From Candidatus Pygmaiobacter gallistercoris (GTDB taxonomy: Bacteria > Bacillota > Clostridia > Oscillospirales > Ruminococcaceae): DNA of 26,254 bases. Position 1 is the stretch's first letter; each line of letters opens with the position of its first letter. Positions 1-6,668 of the stretch are shown piece after piece. The notes below the pieces were generated by a model, which did not search any database, was not told the DNA's origin, and was given only the letters and a program-made list of their open reading frames with translations. Location of the stretch: assembly GCA_019113125.1 (NCBI GenBank), contig DXIA01000005.1, positions 1 through 26,254 of the forward strand. The letters are read 5' to 3'. The position numbers and the translations under genes were made by a program.

Positions 1-174
1 TATCATCTGAATCTGAGTCCCCGGGGGGAAGAGGCGTTTCAGGTAAGCCATCAGGTCTTTTTTGACTGGGATGAGCAGGCGCTGTCCGCACTCAGCCCGG
101 CCGAGCGGGACACCCTGTTCTTCCTGCTCGCAAAAATTTCCCGGAAAGAGGACGGCACAACATGTACGAGATGA
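1..174 (+). CDS. bilQ: MarR-family regulator, C-terminal part (BilQ-like)
   Basis: Open frame entering from the left edge in frame 1 and stopping at TGA 172-174. The 57 visible residues begin with YHLNLSPRGEEAF, the typical end of a MarR winged helix (Leu-Thr/Ser-Pro-x-Gly-x-x-Ala), followed by a helix with LSALSPAERDTLFFLLAKI, the usual C-terminal MarR dimerisation helix. The DNA-binding helix lies outside the window. The stop overlaps the start of the next gene by 13 bp, so the two are translationally coupled. A MarR gene directly upstream of an OYE reductase and a flavodoxin is the described bilQ-bilR-bilS order, hence the symbol. The family call is firm; the BilQ name rests on context. 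Confidence 0.75.
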   Translation, partial: YHLNLSPRGEEAFQVSHQVFFDWDEQALSALSPAERDTLFFLLAKISRKEDGTTCTR

Positions 175-1274
175 TCTGCAGCCCGATCGACTACGGCGGG
201 CACATCTTAAAAAACCGCATCATCTTTGCCCCGACCACGATGGGGCTGCCGCAGCAGGAGCTGGCCGCACGGCTGCGTGCGATCGCCGCCGGCGGCTGCG
301 GGATGATCATCATCGGGGATGTTCCGGTACTGCCCCATGGGTTTGGCCCCTCGCTCTACACCAAAAAGGGGGTCGAATTTTACCGGTCACTGGCCGACGT
401 CGTTCACGCGGAGGGCTGTCTGCTCTGCGCCCAGCTGCACCAGTCGGACTCCGATCTCAAAGGGATGGCAAAGTATCTGCCCGGCCTGCTGACCCGGCGG
501 ATCACCCCGCAGCAGCTGCGGGGGCTGCTGAACGAACAGGTGGGGCCCTATGTCACCCGCCTGCCCGCAGCGAAGGTGGAGCGGATCACTTCCGCCTTCG
601 GCGAGGCGGCCCAGCGGGCGGTCGAGGCGGGCTTTGATCTGGTCCAGGTGCACGGCGACCGGATGTGCGGCAGTTTCAGCTCCGCGCTCTTCAACCACCG
701 CACCGACCAGTACGGCGGCAGCGCCGAAAACCGGGCCCGGTTCGCCGTCGAGGCGGTGCGGGCGATCCGCCGTCGGCTGCCCGACCTGCCGATCGACTAC
801 AAGCTGGCGGTACGGCAGGAGGACCCCCACTACGGCAACGCCGGGGTGCTCGAATCCGAGCTGCCGGTCTTTGTGCCGCTGCTGGAGCAGGCGGGAGTGA
901 CCAGCTTTCATGTGACCCTCGCCGACCACGGCGCGCTGACCGATACCATCCCGCCCAAAAGCCACCCCGTATTCGGCGCGGAGGGCTGCTTTCTCAAGTT
1001 CTGCGACGAGGTGCGGGCCCTCACCCGGCTGCCGGTCTGCGGGGTGGGCGGACTGACCGATCCCGACTTCATCGAGAGCCAGCTGCAGGCGGGCCGGATC
1101 GACTGCGCCGCGATGAGCCGGCAGCTGATCGCCGATCCGAACTGGCCCGGCAAGGTCTTTGCCGGAAAAACCGATGAGATTCACCACTGTATCCGCTGCA
1201 ACCGGGAGTGTCTGGGCGGGATGATGGCCCACCGGGGCGTCCACTGCATCTACGAAAGGGAGCGAAAAAAATGA
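162..1274 (+). CDS. bilR: Bilirubin reductase BilR (short form), OYE family
   Basis: A 370-residue FMN TIM-barrel oxidoreductase of the Old Yellow Enzyme/2,4-dienoyl-CoA reductase family. Seen: N-terminal KNRIIFAPTTMGL FMN-loop region, SALFNHRTDQYGGSAENRARF (residues about 172-192) and late-barrel FMN phosphate segments CGVGG and AAMSRQLIADP. Residues 164-167 are HGDR, where dienoyl-CoA reductases have the catalytic-Tyr HGYL motif. From memory of the 2024 description of BilR, a conserved HGDR with Asp166 and Arg167 marks gut bilirubin reductases, and the numbering coincides here. Cys343, Cys346, Cys350 and Cys362 form C-x2-C-x3-C-x11-C, a 4Fe-4S motif. The protein ends there, without the FAD/NAD(P)H domain of longer relatives. 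The cytoplasmic enzyme would reduce bilirubin to urobilinogen. The start has AGAGGA 9 bp upstream; the stop overlaps bilS by 4 bp. Alternative: another enoate reductase of the same clade. Confidence 0.85.
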   Translation: MYEMICSPIDYGGHILKNRIIFAPTTMGLPQQELAARLRAIAAGGCGMIIIGDVPVLPHGFGPSLYTKKGVEFYRSLADVVHAEGCLLCAQLHQSDSDLKGMAKYLPGLLTRRITPQQLRGLLNEQVGPYVTRLPAAKVERITSAFGEAAQRAVEAGFDLVQVHGDRMCGSFSSALFNHRTDQYGGSAENRARFAVEAVRAIRRRLPDLPIDYKLAVRQEDPHYGNAGVLESELPVFVPLLEQAGVTSFHVTLADHGALTDTIPPKSHPVFGAEGCFLKFCDEVRALTRLPVCGVGGLTDPDFIESQLQAGRIDCAAMSRQLIADPNWPGKVFAGKTDEIHHCIRCNRECLGGMMAHRGVHCIYERERKK

Positions 1275-1759
1275 GTTACGCCATTGTTTACAGCAGCCGC
1301 ACCGGCAACACCGAACTGCTTGCCGGTGCCATCCGTGAATCGCTGGATCCTGCCGACTGTCTCTATTTCGGCCGGCCCGATCCGCAGGCGCTCACCGCCG
1401 ATCAGATCTACCTCAGGTTCTGGACCGACAAGGGAAGCTGTGACGAGGAGACCGCCGCCTTCCTTCCCCTGCTGACCGATCAGCGGGTCTTTCTGTTCGG
1501 CACCGCCGGCTTTGGCGGCGCGCCGGCCTATTTTGACGGGATCCTCAGCCGGGTGCGCGGCCTGCTGCCCGAAACGGCGCGGGTGACCGGCAGTTTCATG
1601 TGCCAGGGCAAGATGCCCCTATCGGTCCGCCGGCGGTATGAGACGATGCCGGACAGTCCCCGCCGCACCGCGATGCTCGCAAACTTCGATCAGGCCGTCA
1701 GCCGCCCCGACGGGCAGGACCTTGCAGATCTCAAGGCTGCGGTGACCCGCGCGGACTGA
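1271..1759 (+). CDS. bilS: Flavodoxin-like protein BilS
   Basis: A 162-residue flavodoxin-fold protein. Residues 4-14 give the beta strand and FMN phosphate loop, AIVYSSRTGNT, with the S/T-x-T-G-N-T signature. The middle has LFGTAGFGG (about residues 75-83), the loop flanking the flavin, and the rest alternates strand and helix to the end, a short-chain flavodoxin length. The ATG overlaps the bilR stop (ATGA) and AAAGGGAG lies 8 bp upstream, so the two are co-translated. In described bilirubin-reducing operons a flavodoxin-like bilS accompanies short BilR. Since BilR here lacks a reductase domain, BilS is the natural candidate electron donor (inference). It could also be a general flavodoxin; the flavin was not tested. 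Confidence 0.82.
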   Translation: MSYAIVYSSRTGNTELLAGAIRESLDPADCLYFGRPDPQALTADQIYLRFWTDKGSCDEETAAFLPLLTDQRVFLFGTAGFGGAPAYFDGILSRVRGLLPETARVTGSFMCQGKMPLSVRRRYETMPDSPRRTAMLANFDQAVSRPDGQDLADLKAAVTRAD

Positions 1760-1765
1760 CCAATC

Positions 1766-1829
1766 AAAAGCAAGGCAGCGGTCTGCCGTCTCCCCTTTTG
1801 CGGGATGGGCGGCAGATCGCTGCTTTTTT
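1766..1829 (+). terminator. Rho-independent terminator of bilQRS
   Basis: AAAGCA..GGCAGCGGTCTGCCG pairs with CGGCAGATCGCTGCTTTT across a loop of about 20 bases, followed by a run of T at 1823-1828. It starts 6 bp after the bilS stop. Confidence 0.75.
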
Positions 1830-1840
1830 CTGTTTTCCTC

Positions 1841-1900
1841 TTGACGGGGCTGTTCTTCTCCTGTATTATTATGTTAGACGATATATCGTGTGACGATATA
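1841..1900 (+). promoter_or_regulatory. Promoter and likely PadR operator
   Basis: TTGACG (1841-1846), 17 bp, TATTAT (1864-1869): near-consensus sigma-A promoter. Just downstream are the palindrome CGATATATCG (1879-1888) and two direct copies of GACGATATA (1877-1885 and 1892-1900), 15 bp apart, covering the likely transcription start. This placement suits autorepression by the PadR protein encoded next. The strong RBS AAGGAGG follows at 1901. Confidence 0.75.
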
Positions 1901-1914
1901 AAGGAGGTGGCCGG

Positions 1915-2238
1915 ATGAGCTATGACGGGGGCCCGATGACTGAGGCGATGTACTACATCCTGCTCGCGCTGCTCGAGCCGAGCCACGGCTACCGGTTGAT
2001 GCAGGCGATCGGCGAGGTCTCATCCGGCCGGGTCAAGATGGGTCCGGGGACCCTCTACGGGGCACTCTCCCGGCTCGAAGAGGACGGTCTGATCTGCCGG
2101 GTCGGAGAAAAGGACGCGCGGCGCAAAACCTACGCGCTGACCGAATCAGGGCGGGCGGCACTCGAGGCCGAGGCGGCCCGGCTGCGTGCGATGCTGGCGG
2201 ATCTCGCACGGATGGAAGGAGGAGCACAGAATGGCTGA
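1915..2238 (+). CDS. PadR-family transcriptional regulator
   Basis: 107 residues forming one PadR winged helix. Typical features are MTEAMYYILLALLEPSHGYRL near the N-terminus, the recognition region GPGTLYGALSRLEEDGLI (about residues 42-59) and the wing DARRKTYALTESGRAALE. It belongs to the short subfamily-2 class with one C-terminal dimer helix. RBS AAGGAGG lies 7-8 bp upstream. Its end overlaps the DUF2812 gene by 8 bp. Paired PadR/DUF2812 genes are common in Firmicutes, where the PadR protein is expected to repress the pair; the repeats at 1877-1900 are the likely site. The inducing signal is unknown. Confidence 0.9.
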   Translation: MSYDGGPMTEAMYYILLALLEPSHGYRLMQAIGEVSSGRVKMGPGTLYGALSRLEEDGLICRVGEKDARRKTYALTESGRAALEAEAARLRAMLADLARMEGGAQNG

Positions 2239-3391
2239 AGAGACCAATCGGCAGCGGCACAGCTGGCGGCTGCACCCGACGCTGGTACTCGAGCAGGTCG
2301 GGGTGGTGGAGCACTACTATGAAAACCAGGCGGCGAAGGGGCTGGTGCTCGAGAGTGTCGGGGAATGGTTTGACTGTTTTGTCCGCACCGCCCCCTGCGC
2401 GATGCGGTACCGGGCCGAACCGGTGCAGCGAGGCGAGCAGGATGGCCCCGACTGGGATCGCAAGCAGTTCTATGAGGACGCGGGCTGGGAGTATCTGGGC
2501 ACCGCGGGGGATCTTCACTTCTTTGGGGCGACGGCGGACAGCGGCGCCGAGGAGCTGCACACCGACCCGCAGGACTTCGCGCCGACCATCCGACGCCAGC
2601 GGCGGCTTAATTTCTGGTACGCGCTGATCTTCTCGCTGGTGATGCTGGCGGTGACCCCGCTGATCTTTTTCGACTACCCGCCCGATCCCCGCAGTTGGTT
2701 CTACCTCGTAGTGCTGGCGCTCTGCATCCTGATCATGCTGCCCGGGATCTTCCGGGACGGGCGCTGGCTGTTCCAGAAGCGGTGGCAGCATCTGCCGCCG
2801 GTGGATCACAAAGCGAAGATCCCCCGCGACCTCACGCTGCGGGCCCGGCCGCTCTCACTGCTCCTGATCATCACGGTGGTGGTGGCGGTCAACCTCGCTG
2901 AGGCGCAGATCTACCGGATGGGATATCGGCCGGTCGCGCAGGCGGCCCCCGGCGAGCTGGTGCTGACCCTCGCCGAGACCGACGGTCCCGATCTGCTCGA
3001 CTACGACTACCCGCTGCCCTACCAGCAGAACAACACCTTCCGGGTGATGCTCGCCCCCAACGGCTACTGGTTCCACCAGAGCGAGGAGTCGGCGAAGACA
3101 CCGGACGGGGCGGTGGTGCTGCTCTCGATCGAGCGGGCGAGCTGTCGCAGCGAGGAGATGGCGGCCTGGGTCTTCGACCAAATGCTTGATCGGTACGACT
3201 GGATGAAGGACAAAACCACCCTCACCGCGCCGGGCTTTGACAAGCTGCTCTTCTGGGGCGGCCCGCCGGGCCAGACCAAATGGTACTTTGCGCTGGCGGG
3301 AAACCAGGCGATCTTCTTCTACTACGAGGGATCGATGGAGGAGGACGCATTGCTCGCGCTGCTGGCGGAAAACCTCAAAACCGCGACATGA
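2231..3391 (+). CDS. DUF2812 domain membrane protein
   Basis: 386 residues from the ATG at 2231; an in-frame upstream extension was rejected because GGAAGGAGGAGC ends just before this ATG. Residues about 14-112 are the soluble DUF2812 region (EHYYENQAAKGLVLE, YEDAGWEYLG, LHFF). Three hydrophobic segments follow at about 126-147, 155-174 and 207-224, then a C-terminal domain of about 160 residues, probably extracytoplasmic, containing NGYWFHQSEES and WYFALAGNQAIFFYYEGS. It is translationally coupled to the PadR gene. DUF2812 proteins are usually encoded beside PadR regulators; their biochemical role is unknown, and a membrane sensor or stress-response function is only a guess. Confidence 0.85.
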   Translation: MAEETNRQRHSWRLHPTLVLEQVGVVEHYYENQAAKGLVLESVGEWFDCFVRTAPCAMRYRAEPVQRGEQDGPDWDRKQFYEDAGWEYLGTAGDLHFFGATADSGAEELHTDPQDFAPTIRRQRRLNFWYALIFSLVMLAVTPLIFFDYPPDPRSWFYLVVLALCILIMLPGIFRDGRWLFQKRWQHLPPVDHKAKIPRDLTLRARPLSLLLIITVVVAVNLAEAQIYRMGYRPVAQAAPGELVLTLAETDGPDLLDYDYPLPYQQNNTFRVMLAPNGYWFHQSEESAKTPDGAVVLLSIERASCRSEEMAAWVFDQMLDRYDWMKDKTTLTAPGFDKLLFWGGPPGQTKWYFALAGNQAIFFYYEGSMEEDALLALLAENLKTAT

Positions 3392-3392
3392 C

Positions 3393-3427
3393 AAAAAAGA
3401 GGGAAGACAGCCGTCTTCCCTCTTTTT
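3393..3427. terminator. Bidirectional terminator
   Basis: AAAAAGAGGGAAGAC-AGCC-GTCTTCCCTCTTTTT: a perfect stem of about 15 bp whose A-rich and T-rich flanks allow termination on both strands. It sits between the convergent DUF2812 and VOC genes. Confidence 0.9.
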
Positions 3428-3434
3428 CTGTTTG

Positions 3435-3800
3435 TCACCCCTTCTCGGGCACGATCTCGATCCAGTAGCCGTCGGGATCCTCGATGAAGTAGATCCCCAT
3501 CTCCGGATTCTCATAGCAGATGCAGCCCATCTGCTGGTGCAGCCGGTGGGCGGCCTCATAATCCGCCACCGTGACCGCGAGGTGGAACTCGTCCTCCCCG
3601 AGGTCGTACCGCTCGGTGCGCTGGTGCATCCAGGTCAGCTCGAGGGTGAAGTCGCTCACCCCGTCCCCGAGGTAGGCAAGGGTGAAGTTCTCCCCCTCCT
3701 TGCGCCGCACCTCGGCAAAGCCGAGCGCCTCGCGGTAAAAGTCGAGGCTCCTCCCGAGATCGAGGACGTTGAAGTTGAAATGGTTGAACCGAAACTGCAT
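3435..3800 (-). CDS. Glyoxalase/VOC superfamily protein, lactoylglutathione-lyase-like
   Basis: 121 residues with two beta-alpha-beta-beta-beta units of the vicinal oxygen chelate fold. The four metal-ligand positions of glyoxalase I are visible: His7 (NHFNFNV), Glu in LELTW, His in EFHLAVTV and Glu in YWIEIVP. FYREALGF and EDPDGYWIEIV are hallmark segments. It resembles GloA/YaeR-type proteins that act on methylglyoxal adducts, but clostridia usually lack glutathione, so the thiol or true substrate is uncertain. A GGAGG-type RBS lies at 3806-3811 on the minus strand. It is monocistronic. Confidence 0.85.
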   Translation of the reverse strand: MQFRFNHFNFNVLDLGRSLDFYREALGFAEVRRKEGENFTLAYLGDGVSDFTLELTWMHQRTERYDLGEDEFHLAVTVADYEAAHRLHQQMGCICYENPEMGIYFIEDPDGYWIEIVPEKG

Positions 3801-3852
3801 GCCGGTTACCTCCTTGTCGTTTTGTTCTCCCCTATCCTACCACAGCCGCGGC

Positions 3853-3881
3853 TTTCCCGCCAGTGGAAAATGTGGTATAGT
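3853..3881 (+). promoter_or_regulatory. Possible plsC promoter
   Basis: TATAGT at 3876-3881 preceded by TGTGG; the -35 at the right distance (TTTCCC, 3853-3858) is poor. Supported mainly by the -10 and its place 35 bp before the start codon. Confidence 0.35.
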
Positions 3882-3915
3882 AAAGAGAATAACGCTGCAA
3901 AGAGGAGATGCTGTG

Positions 3916-4647
3916 ATGCACACGATTCTCTGGTTTCTCTATTTCTGGCTCTACCTGATCGCGGTGCTGCCGCTCTACTGGTACCTGCGGCGGCTCGAAA
4001 AGCGGGGCGACCGGGAGCGCTGCGACCCGATCCTTCACCGCACCGTCGGCCGCTGGGCGCGGCGGCTGATCCGGGCCGCCGGGGCGAAGGTGACGGTCGA
4101 GGGGCTCGACAAACTGCCCGCCGGTCCCGCGGTCTATGTCGCAAACCACCAGGGCTATTTCGATATCCCGGTGGTGCTGGGCTACCTCGGCGACGACACC
4201 AAGCCCCTTGTCGCGAAGAAGGAGATCGACCGGATCCCGCTGATCCGCCGCTGGATGCGGCTGCTCCACTGCGTCTTTCTCGACCGGGAGAACCCCCGCA
4301 GCGCGGTCGCCTCTCTCAACGAGGCCGCCGGCTGGGTGGCGCAGGGCTACTCGATGGTCATCTTCCCCGAGGGCACCCGCAGCAAGACCGGCGAGGTGGC
4401 TGAGTTCAAGGGCGGGGCCTTCAAGATCGCCCAGAAGAACCGGGTGCCGGTGGTGCCCTTTGTCATCGACGGCACCGCCGAGCTGATGGAGCGCAACGGC
4501 TACTGGATCCACGGCGGGCCGGTGCGGCTGCGGGTGCTCGATCCGATCGACACCACAAACTACACCAAGGAGGATTGGCGGGCGCTGCCCGCCCTCTGCG
4601 AGAGCCGGGTGCGGGAGGGCCTCGCCGCGATGCGGACAGGCCGCTGA
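3916..4647 (+). CDS. plsC: 1-acyl-sn-glycerol-3-phosphate acyltransferase (PlsC)
   Basis: 243 residues from ATG 3916, preceded by AGAGGAG 9 bp upstream; a GTG in frame at 3913 is an alternative. An N-terminal hydrophobic helix (residues about 4-24) anchors it to the membrane. Block I NHQGYFD has the catalytic His78 and Asp83 (H-x4-D), and block III FPEGTRS (150-156) binds glycerol phosphate. Block IV VPVVPFVIDGT follows at about residues 179-190. It would transfer an acyl chain to lysophosphatidic acid, making phosphatidic acid in phospholipid synthesis. It stands alone between a VOC gene on the other strand and a MarR gene with its own promoter; no terminator was found after it. Confidence 0.92.
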   Translation: MHTILWFLYFWLYLIAVLPLYWYLRRLEKRGDRERCDPILHRTVGRWARRLIRAAGAKVTVEGLDKLPAGPAVYVANHQGYFDIPVVLGYLGDDTKPLVAKKEIDRIPLIRRWMRLLHCVFLDRENPRSAVASLNEAAGWVAQGYSMVIFPEGTRSKTGEVAEFKGGAFKIAQKNRVPVVPFVIDGTAELMERNGYWIHGGPVRLRVLDPIDTTNYTKEDWRALPALCESRVREGLAAMRTGR

Positions 4648-4648
4648 C

Positions 4649-4690
4649 TTGACAGCGTCGGAAAAAACCGCATAATAAGTAATTAGTTAC
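4649..4690 (+). promoter_or_regulatory. marR promoter with operator-like repeat
   Basis: Perfect -35 TTGACA (4649-4654), 16 bp, CATAAT (4671-4676). Immediately after is GTAA-TTAG-TTAC (4679-4690), an inverted repeat at the transcription start. Ten of its 12 bases match 5215-5226 ahead of the MATE gene. Confidence 0.65.
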
Positions 4691-4715
4691 CTATTTGGGA
4701 TCGGGGGCGTTGTCT

Positions 4716-5147
4716 ATGATGATGCCGTTTGGGCTGAAGATTGCGATCATCAACCGGGCGTTCCGCAAGCAGATGGACGAGAAGGCCGCAAAGCTGGGGC
4801 TGACCTCGGTTCAGCTGCGGGTACTCGGCTCGATCAGCCGGCTCCAGGAGCGGGAGACCGAGGTACACCAGAAGGATCTCGAGCAGATCGAACATGTGAG
4901 CCACCCCGCGATGACCAAGCTGCTGCAGCGGCTGGAGGTAAAGGGGCTGATCCGCTGTGCACCGAGCGTACAGGACCGCCGCTACAAGCGGATCTGCTGC
5001 ACCACCCAGTCCGCCGGCATCCACCGGATGATCCTCGCGCAGGATGCCGAGGTCTTCGACACGCTGTGCCGGGACCTCTCGCCGCAGCAGCGAGCGCAGC
5101 TGGTCGAGCTGGCAGATCTGCTCGTCAAGGGCATTGATCTGGCGTAA
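4716..5147 (+). CDS. MarR-family transcriptional regulator
   Basis: 143 residues from the first of three consecutive ATGs (4716); TTG codons at 4695 and 4710 are possible but have poorer spacing to the G-rich RBS at 4702-4708. Winged-helix features are LTSVQLRVLGSISRL, recognition helix HVSHPAMTKLLQRLEVKGLIRC (about residues 68-88) and wing QDRRYKRICCTT. The C-terminus SPQQRAQLVELADLLVKG is the dimerisation helix. The next gene is a MATE exporter sharing an operator-like motif with this gene's promoter, so it probably represses both. Two adjacent cysteines in the wing (ICCTT) might be redox-sensitive, which is speculative. Confidence 0.9.
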   Translation: MMMPFGLKIAIINRAFRKQMDEKAAKLGLTSVQLRVLGSISRLQERETEVHQKDLEQIEHVSHPAMTKLLQRLEVKGLIRCAPSVQDRRYKRICCTTQSAGIHRMILAQDAEVFDTLCRDLSPQQRAQLVELADLLVKGIDLA

Positions 5148-5159
5148 TCTTTTTTGTCC

Positions 5160-5205
5160 CGGCAGCATGCCGAACCGGGGTTCGCGCATGCTGTCTTTTC
5201 TTTTG
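5160..5205 (+). terminator. Terminator after marR
   Basis: GGCAGCATGC-CGAACC-GG-GGTTCG-C-GCATGCTGTC forms a long, nearly perfect hairpin at 5161-5195, followed by TTTTCTTTT. It separates the MarR gene from the MATE gene. Confidence 0.75.
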
Positions 5206-5214
5206 GTCGATTAG

Positions 5215-5226
5215 GAAACTAGTTAC
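5215..5226 (+). promoter_or_regulatory. MarR operator candidate upstream of MATE gene
   Basis: GAAACTAGTTAC, containing the palindrome AACTAGTT (5217-5224), matches GTAATTAGTTAC in the marR promoter at 10 of 12 positions. It is 18 bp before the MATE start region and just upstream of AAGGAGG (5234-5240). No convincing -10/-35 pair could be fixed here. Confidence 0.5.
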
Positions 5227-5249
5227 TTAATTTAAGGAGGCAGATGCCA

Positions 5250-6668
5250 ATGGAAAACACAGCATCAGAGCAGGAAAAACAGAGTCCCTTTGCCAGCGAA
5301 CCGATCGGAAAACTAATTCTCCGGTTTGCCATTCCCAGCGTGATCGCGCTGCTGGTCAACTCGCTGTACAACATCGTCGACCAGATTTTCATCGGCTGGG
5401 GGGTCGGATATCTGGGCAACGGGGCGACGAATGTCGTCTTTCCGATCACGATTGTCGCGCTGGCCCTCTCGATGATGATCGGCAACGGCGGCGCGGCGTT
5501 TCTGAGCCTCAAGCTGGGCGAGGGCGAGCGGCGGGCCGCGCAGAAAGGGGTGGGCAACGCGGTCGCGCTGTCGGTTGTCGTCAGCGTGGTGCTGACGGCG
5601 GTCTTTCTGCTCTTGATCGACCCGATTCTGACCCTGTTCGGCGCGACCGACATGCTGCGGCCCTATGCGCTGGACTACGGCTTTGTCATCGGGATCGGAC
5701 TGCCGTTTATGATGATCTCGGCGTCGATCAACTCGATGATTCGCGCGGACGGCAGCCCGAAATATGCGATGTTCTCGATGGTGCTCGGCGCAATTCTGAA
5801 CATCATCCTCGACCCGGTCTTCATCTTTGTCTTCGAGATGGGGGTGCGGGGCGCTGCGATCGCCACCAGCCTCGGGCAGATCGCGTCCTTCCTGGTATCG
5901 GTGATCTATCTGCCCCGTTTCAAGACGGTGCGGCTGAATGCCGCCTTCCGGCTGCGCGGCAGGACCTGCGGCAGCATCCTGACCTTCGGGCTGAGCAGTT
6001 TCATCACCCAGTTTGCCATCACCATCGTCATGGCGCTGACCAACAATCTGCTGGCGGTTTACGGCGCGCAGTCGGTGTATGGGGCTGAAATTCCGCTGAC
6101 CGCGACCGGTATCGTGATGAAGGTCAACCAGATCCTGATCTCGATTCTGCTGGGCATCGCCACCGGCACCCAGCCGATCATCGGTTTCAACTACGGCGCG
6201 CGGAACTTCGCACGGGTCAAGCAGGCGCTCAAAATCTCGCTGATCGCCTCGGAGGTCGCCTCGATCCTCGCGTTTTTGCTCTTTCAGTTCTCCCCGATGA
6301 CGGTGGTCTCGCTGTTCGGCTCGGAGGAGGGGCTGTACAACGAGTTTGCGGTCAAGGCATTCCGCATCTTTCTGCTGCTCTGCCCGCTGACCGGATTTCA
6401 GACCGTCGCCGCGGTCTATCTGCAGGCGGTGGGCAAACCGGTCAAATCGGCGATCCTCTCGCTGGCGCGGCAGATTATCTTTTTCGTTCCGGCGGCGCTG
6501 CTGCTGCCGCTGTTTCTCGGGGTGGATGGAGTGCTCTGGACCGGTCCGGTCGCGGACGGCCTCGCCTTTCTGCTCTCGCTGGTTCTGCTCTTCTTTGAGC
6601 GCAAACACCTGAATCGGCACCATCACCCACACCCGGCCGCTCAGGCCGAAAAAGGAGGTATCCAATGA
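5250..6668 (+). CDS. MATE-family multidrug/Na+ antiporter
   Basis: About 472 residues with 12 predicted membrane helices in two homologous halves. IGKLILRFAIPSVIALLVNSLYNIVDQIFIG opens the first half, GNGGAAFLSLKLGEG and the SINSMIRADGSPKYAM loop follow; QPIIGFNYGARNFARVKQAL marks the second half. This is the MepA/DinF-like bacterial pattern of cation-driven drug or metabolite export. ATG 5250 is preferred since it lies 9 bp after AAGGAGG; ATG 5244 (two residues longer) is only 3 bp away. The stop overlaps the next start (ATGA). Regulation by the upstream MarR protein is likely from the shared motif; the substrate is unknown. Confidence 0.9.
   Translation: MENTASEQEKQSPFASEPIGKLILRFAIPSVIALLVNSLYNIVDQIFIGWGVGYLGNGATNVVFPITIVALALSMMIGNGGAAFLSLKLGEGERRAAQKGVGNAVALSVVVSVVLTAVFLLLIDPILTLFGATDMLRPYALDYGFVIGIGLPFMMISASINSMIRADGSPKYAMFSMVLGAILNIILDPVFIFVFEMGVRGAAIATSLGQIASFLVSVIYLPRFKTVRLNAAFRLRGRTCGSILTFGLSSFITQFAITIVMALTNNLLAVYGAQSVYGAEIPLTATGIVMKVNQILISILLGIATGTQPIIGFNYGARNFARVKQALKISLIASEVASILAFLLFQFSPMTVVSLFGSEEGLYNEFAVKAFRIFLLLCPLTGFQTVAAVYLQAVGKPVKSAILSLARQIIFFVPAALLLPLFLGVDGVLWTGPVADGLAFLLSLVLLFFERKHLNRHHHPHPAAQAEKGGIQ

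Noticed and set aside
3237..3915. Plus-strand open frames running from the DUF2812 end into plsC
   Set aside because: They cross a terminator and the VOC gene on the other strand; the plsC start at 3916 has its own RBS and is where similarity to acyltransferases begins.
5313..6665. 450-codon open frame on the minus strand
   Set aside because: Antisense of the MATE gene; extremely charged Gln/Arg/Asp-rich translation typical of the complement of a membrane protein.
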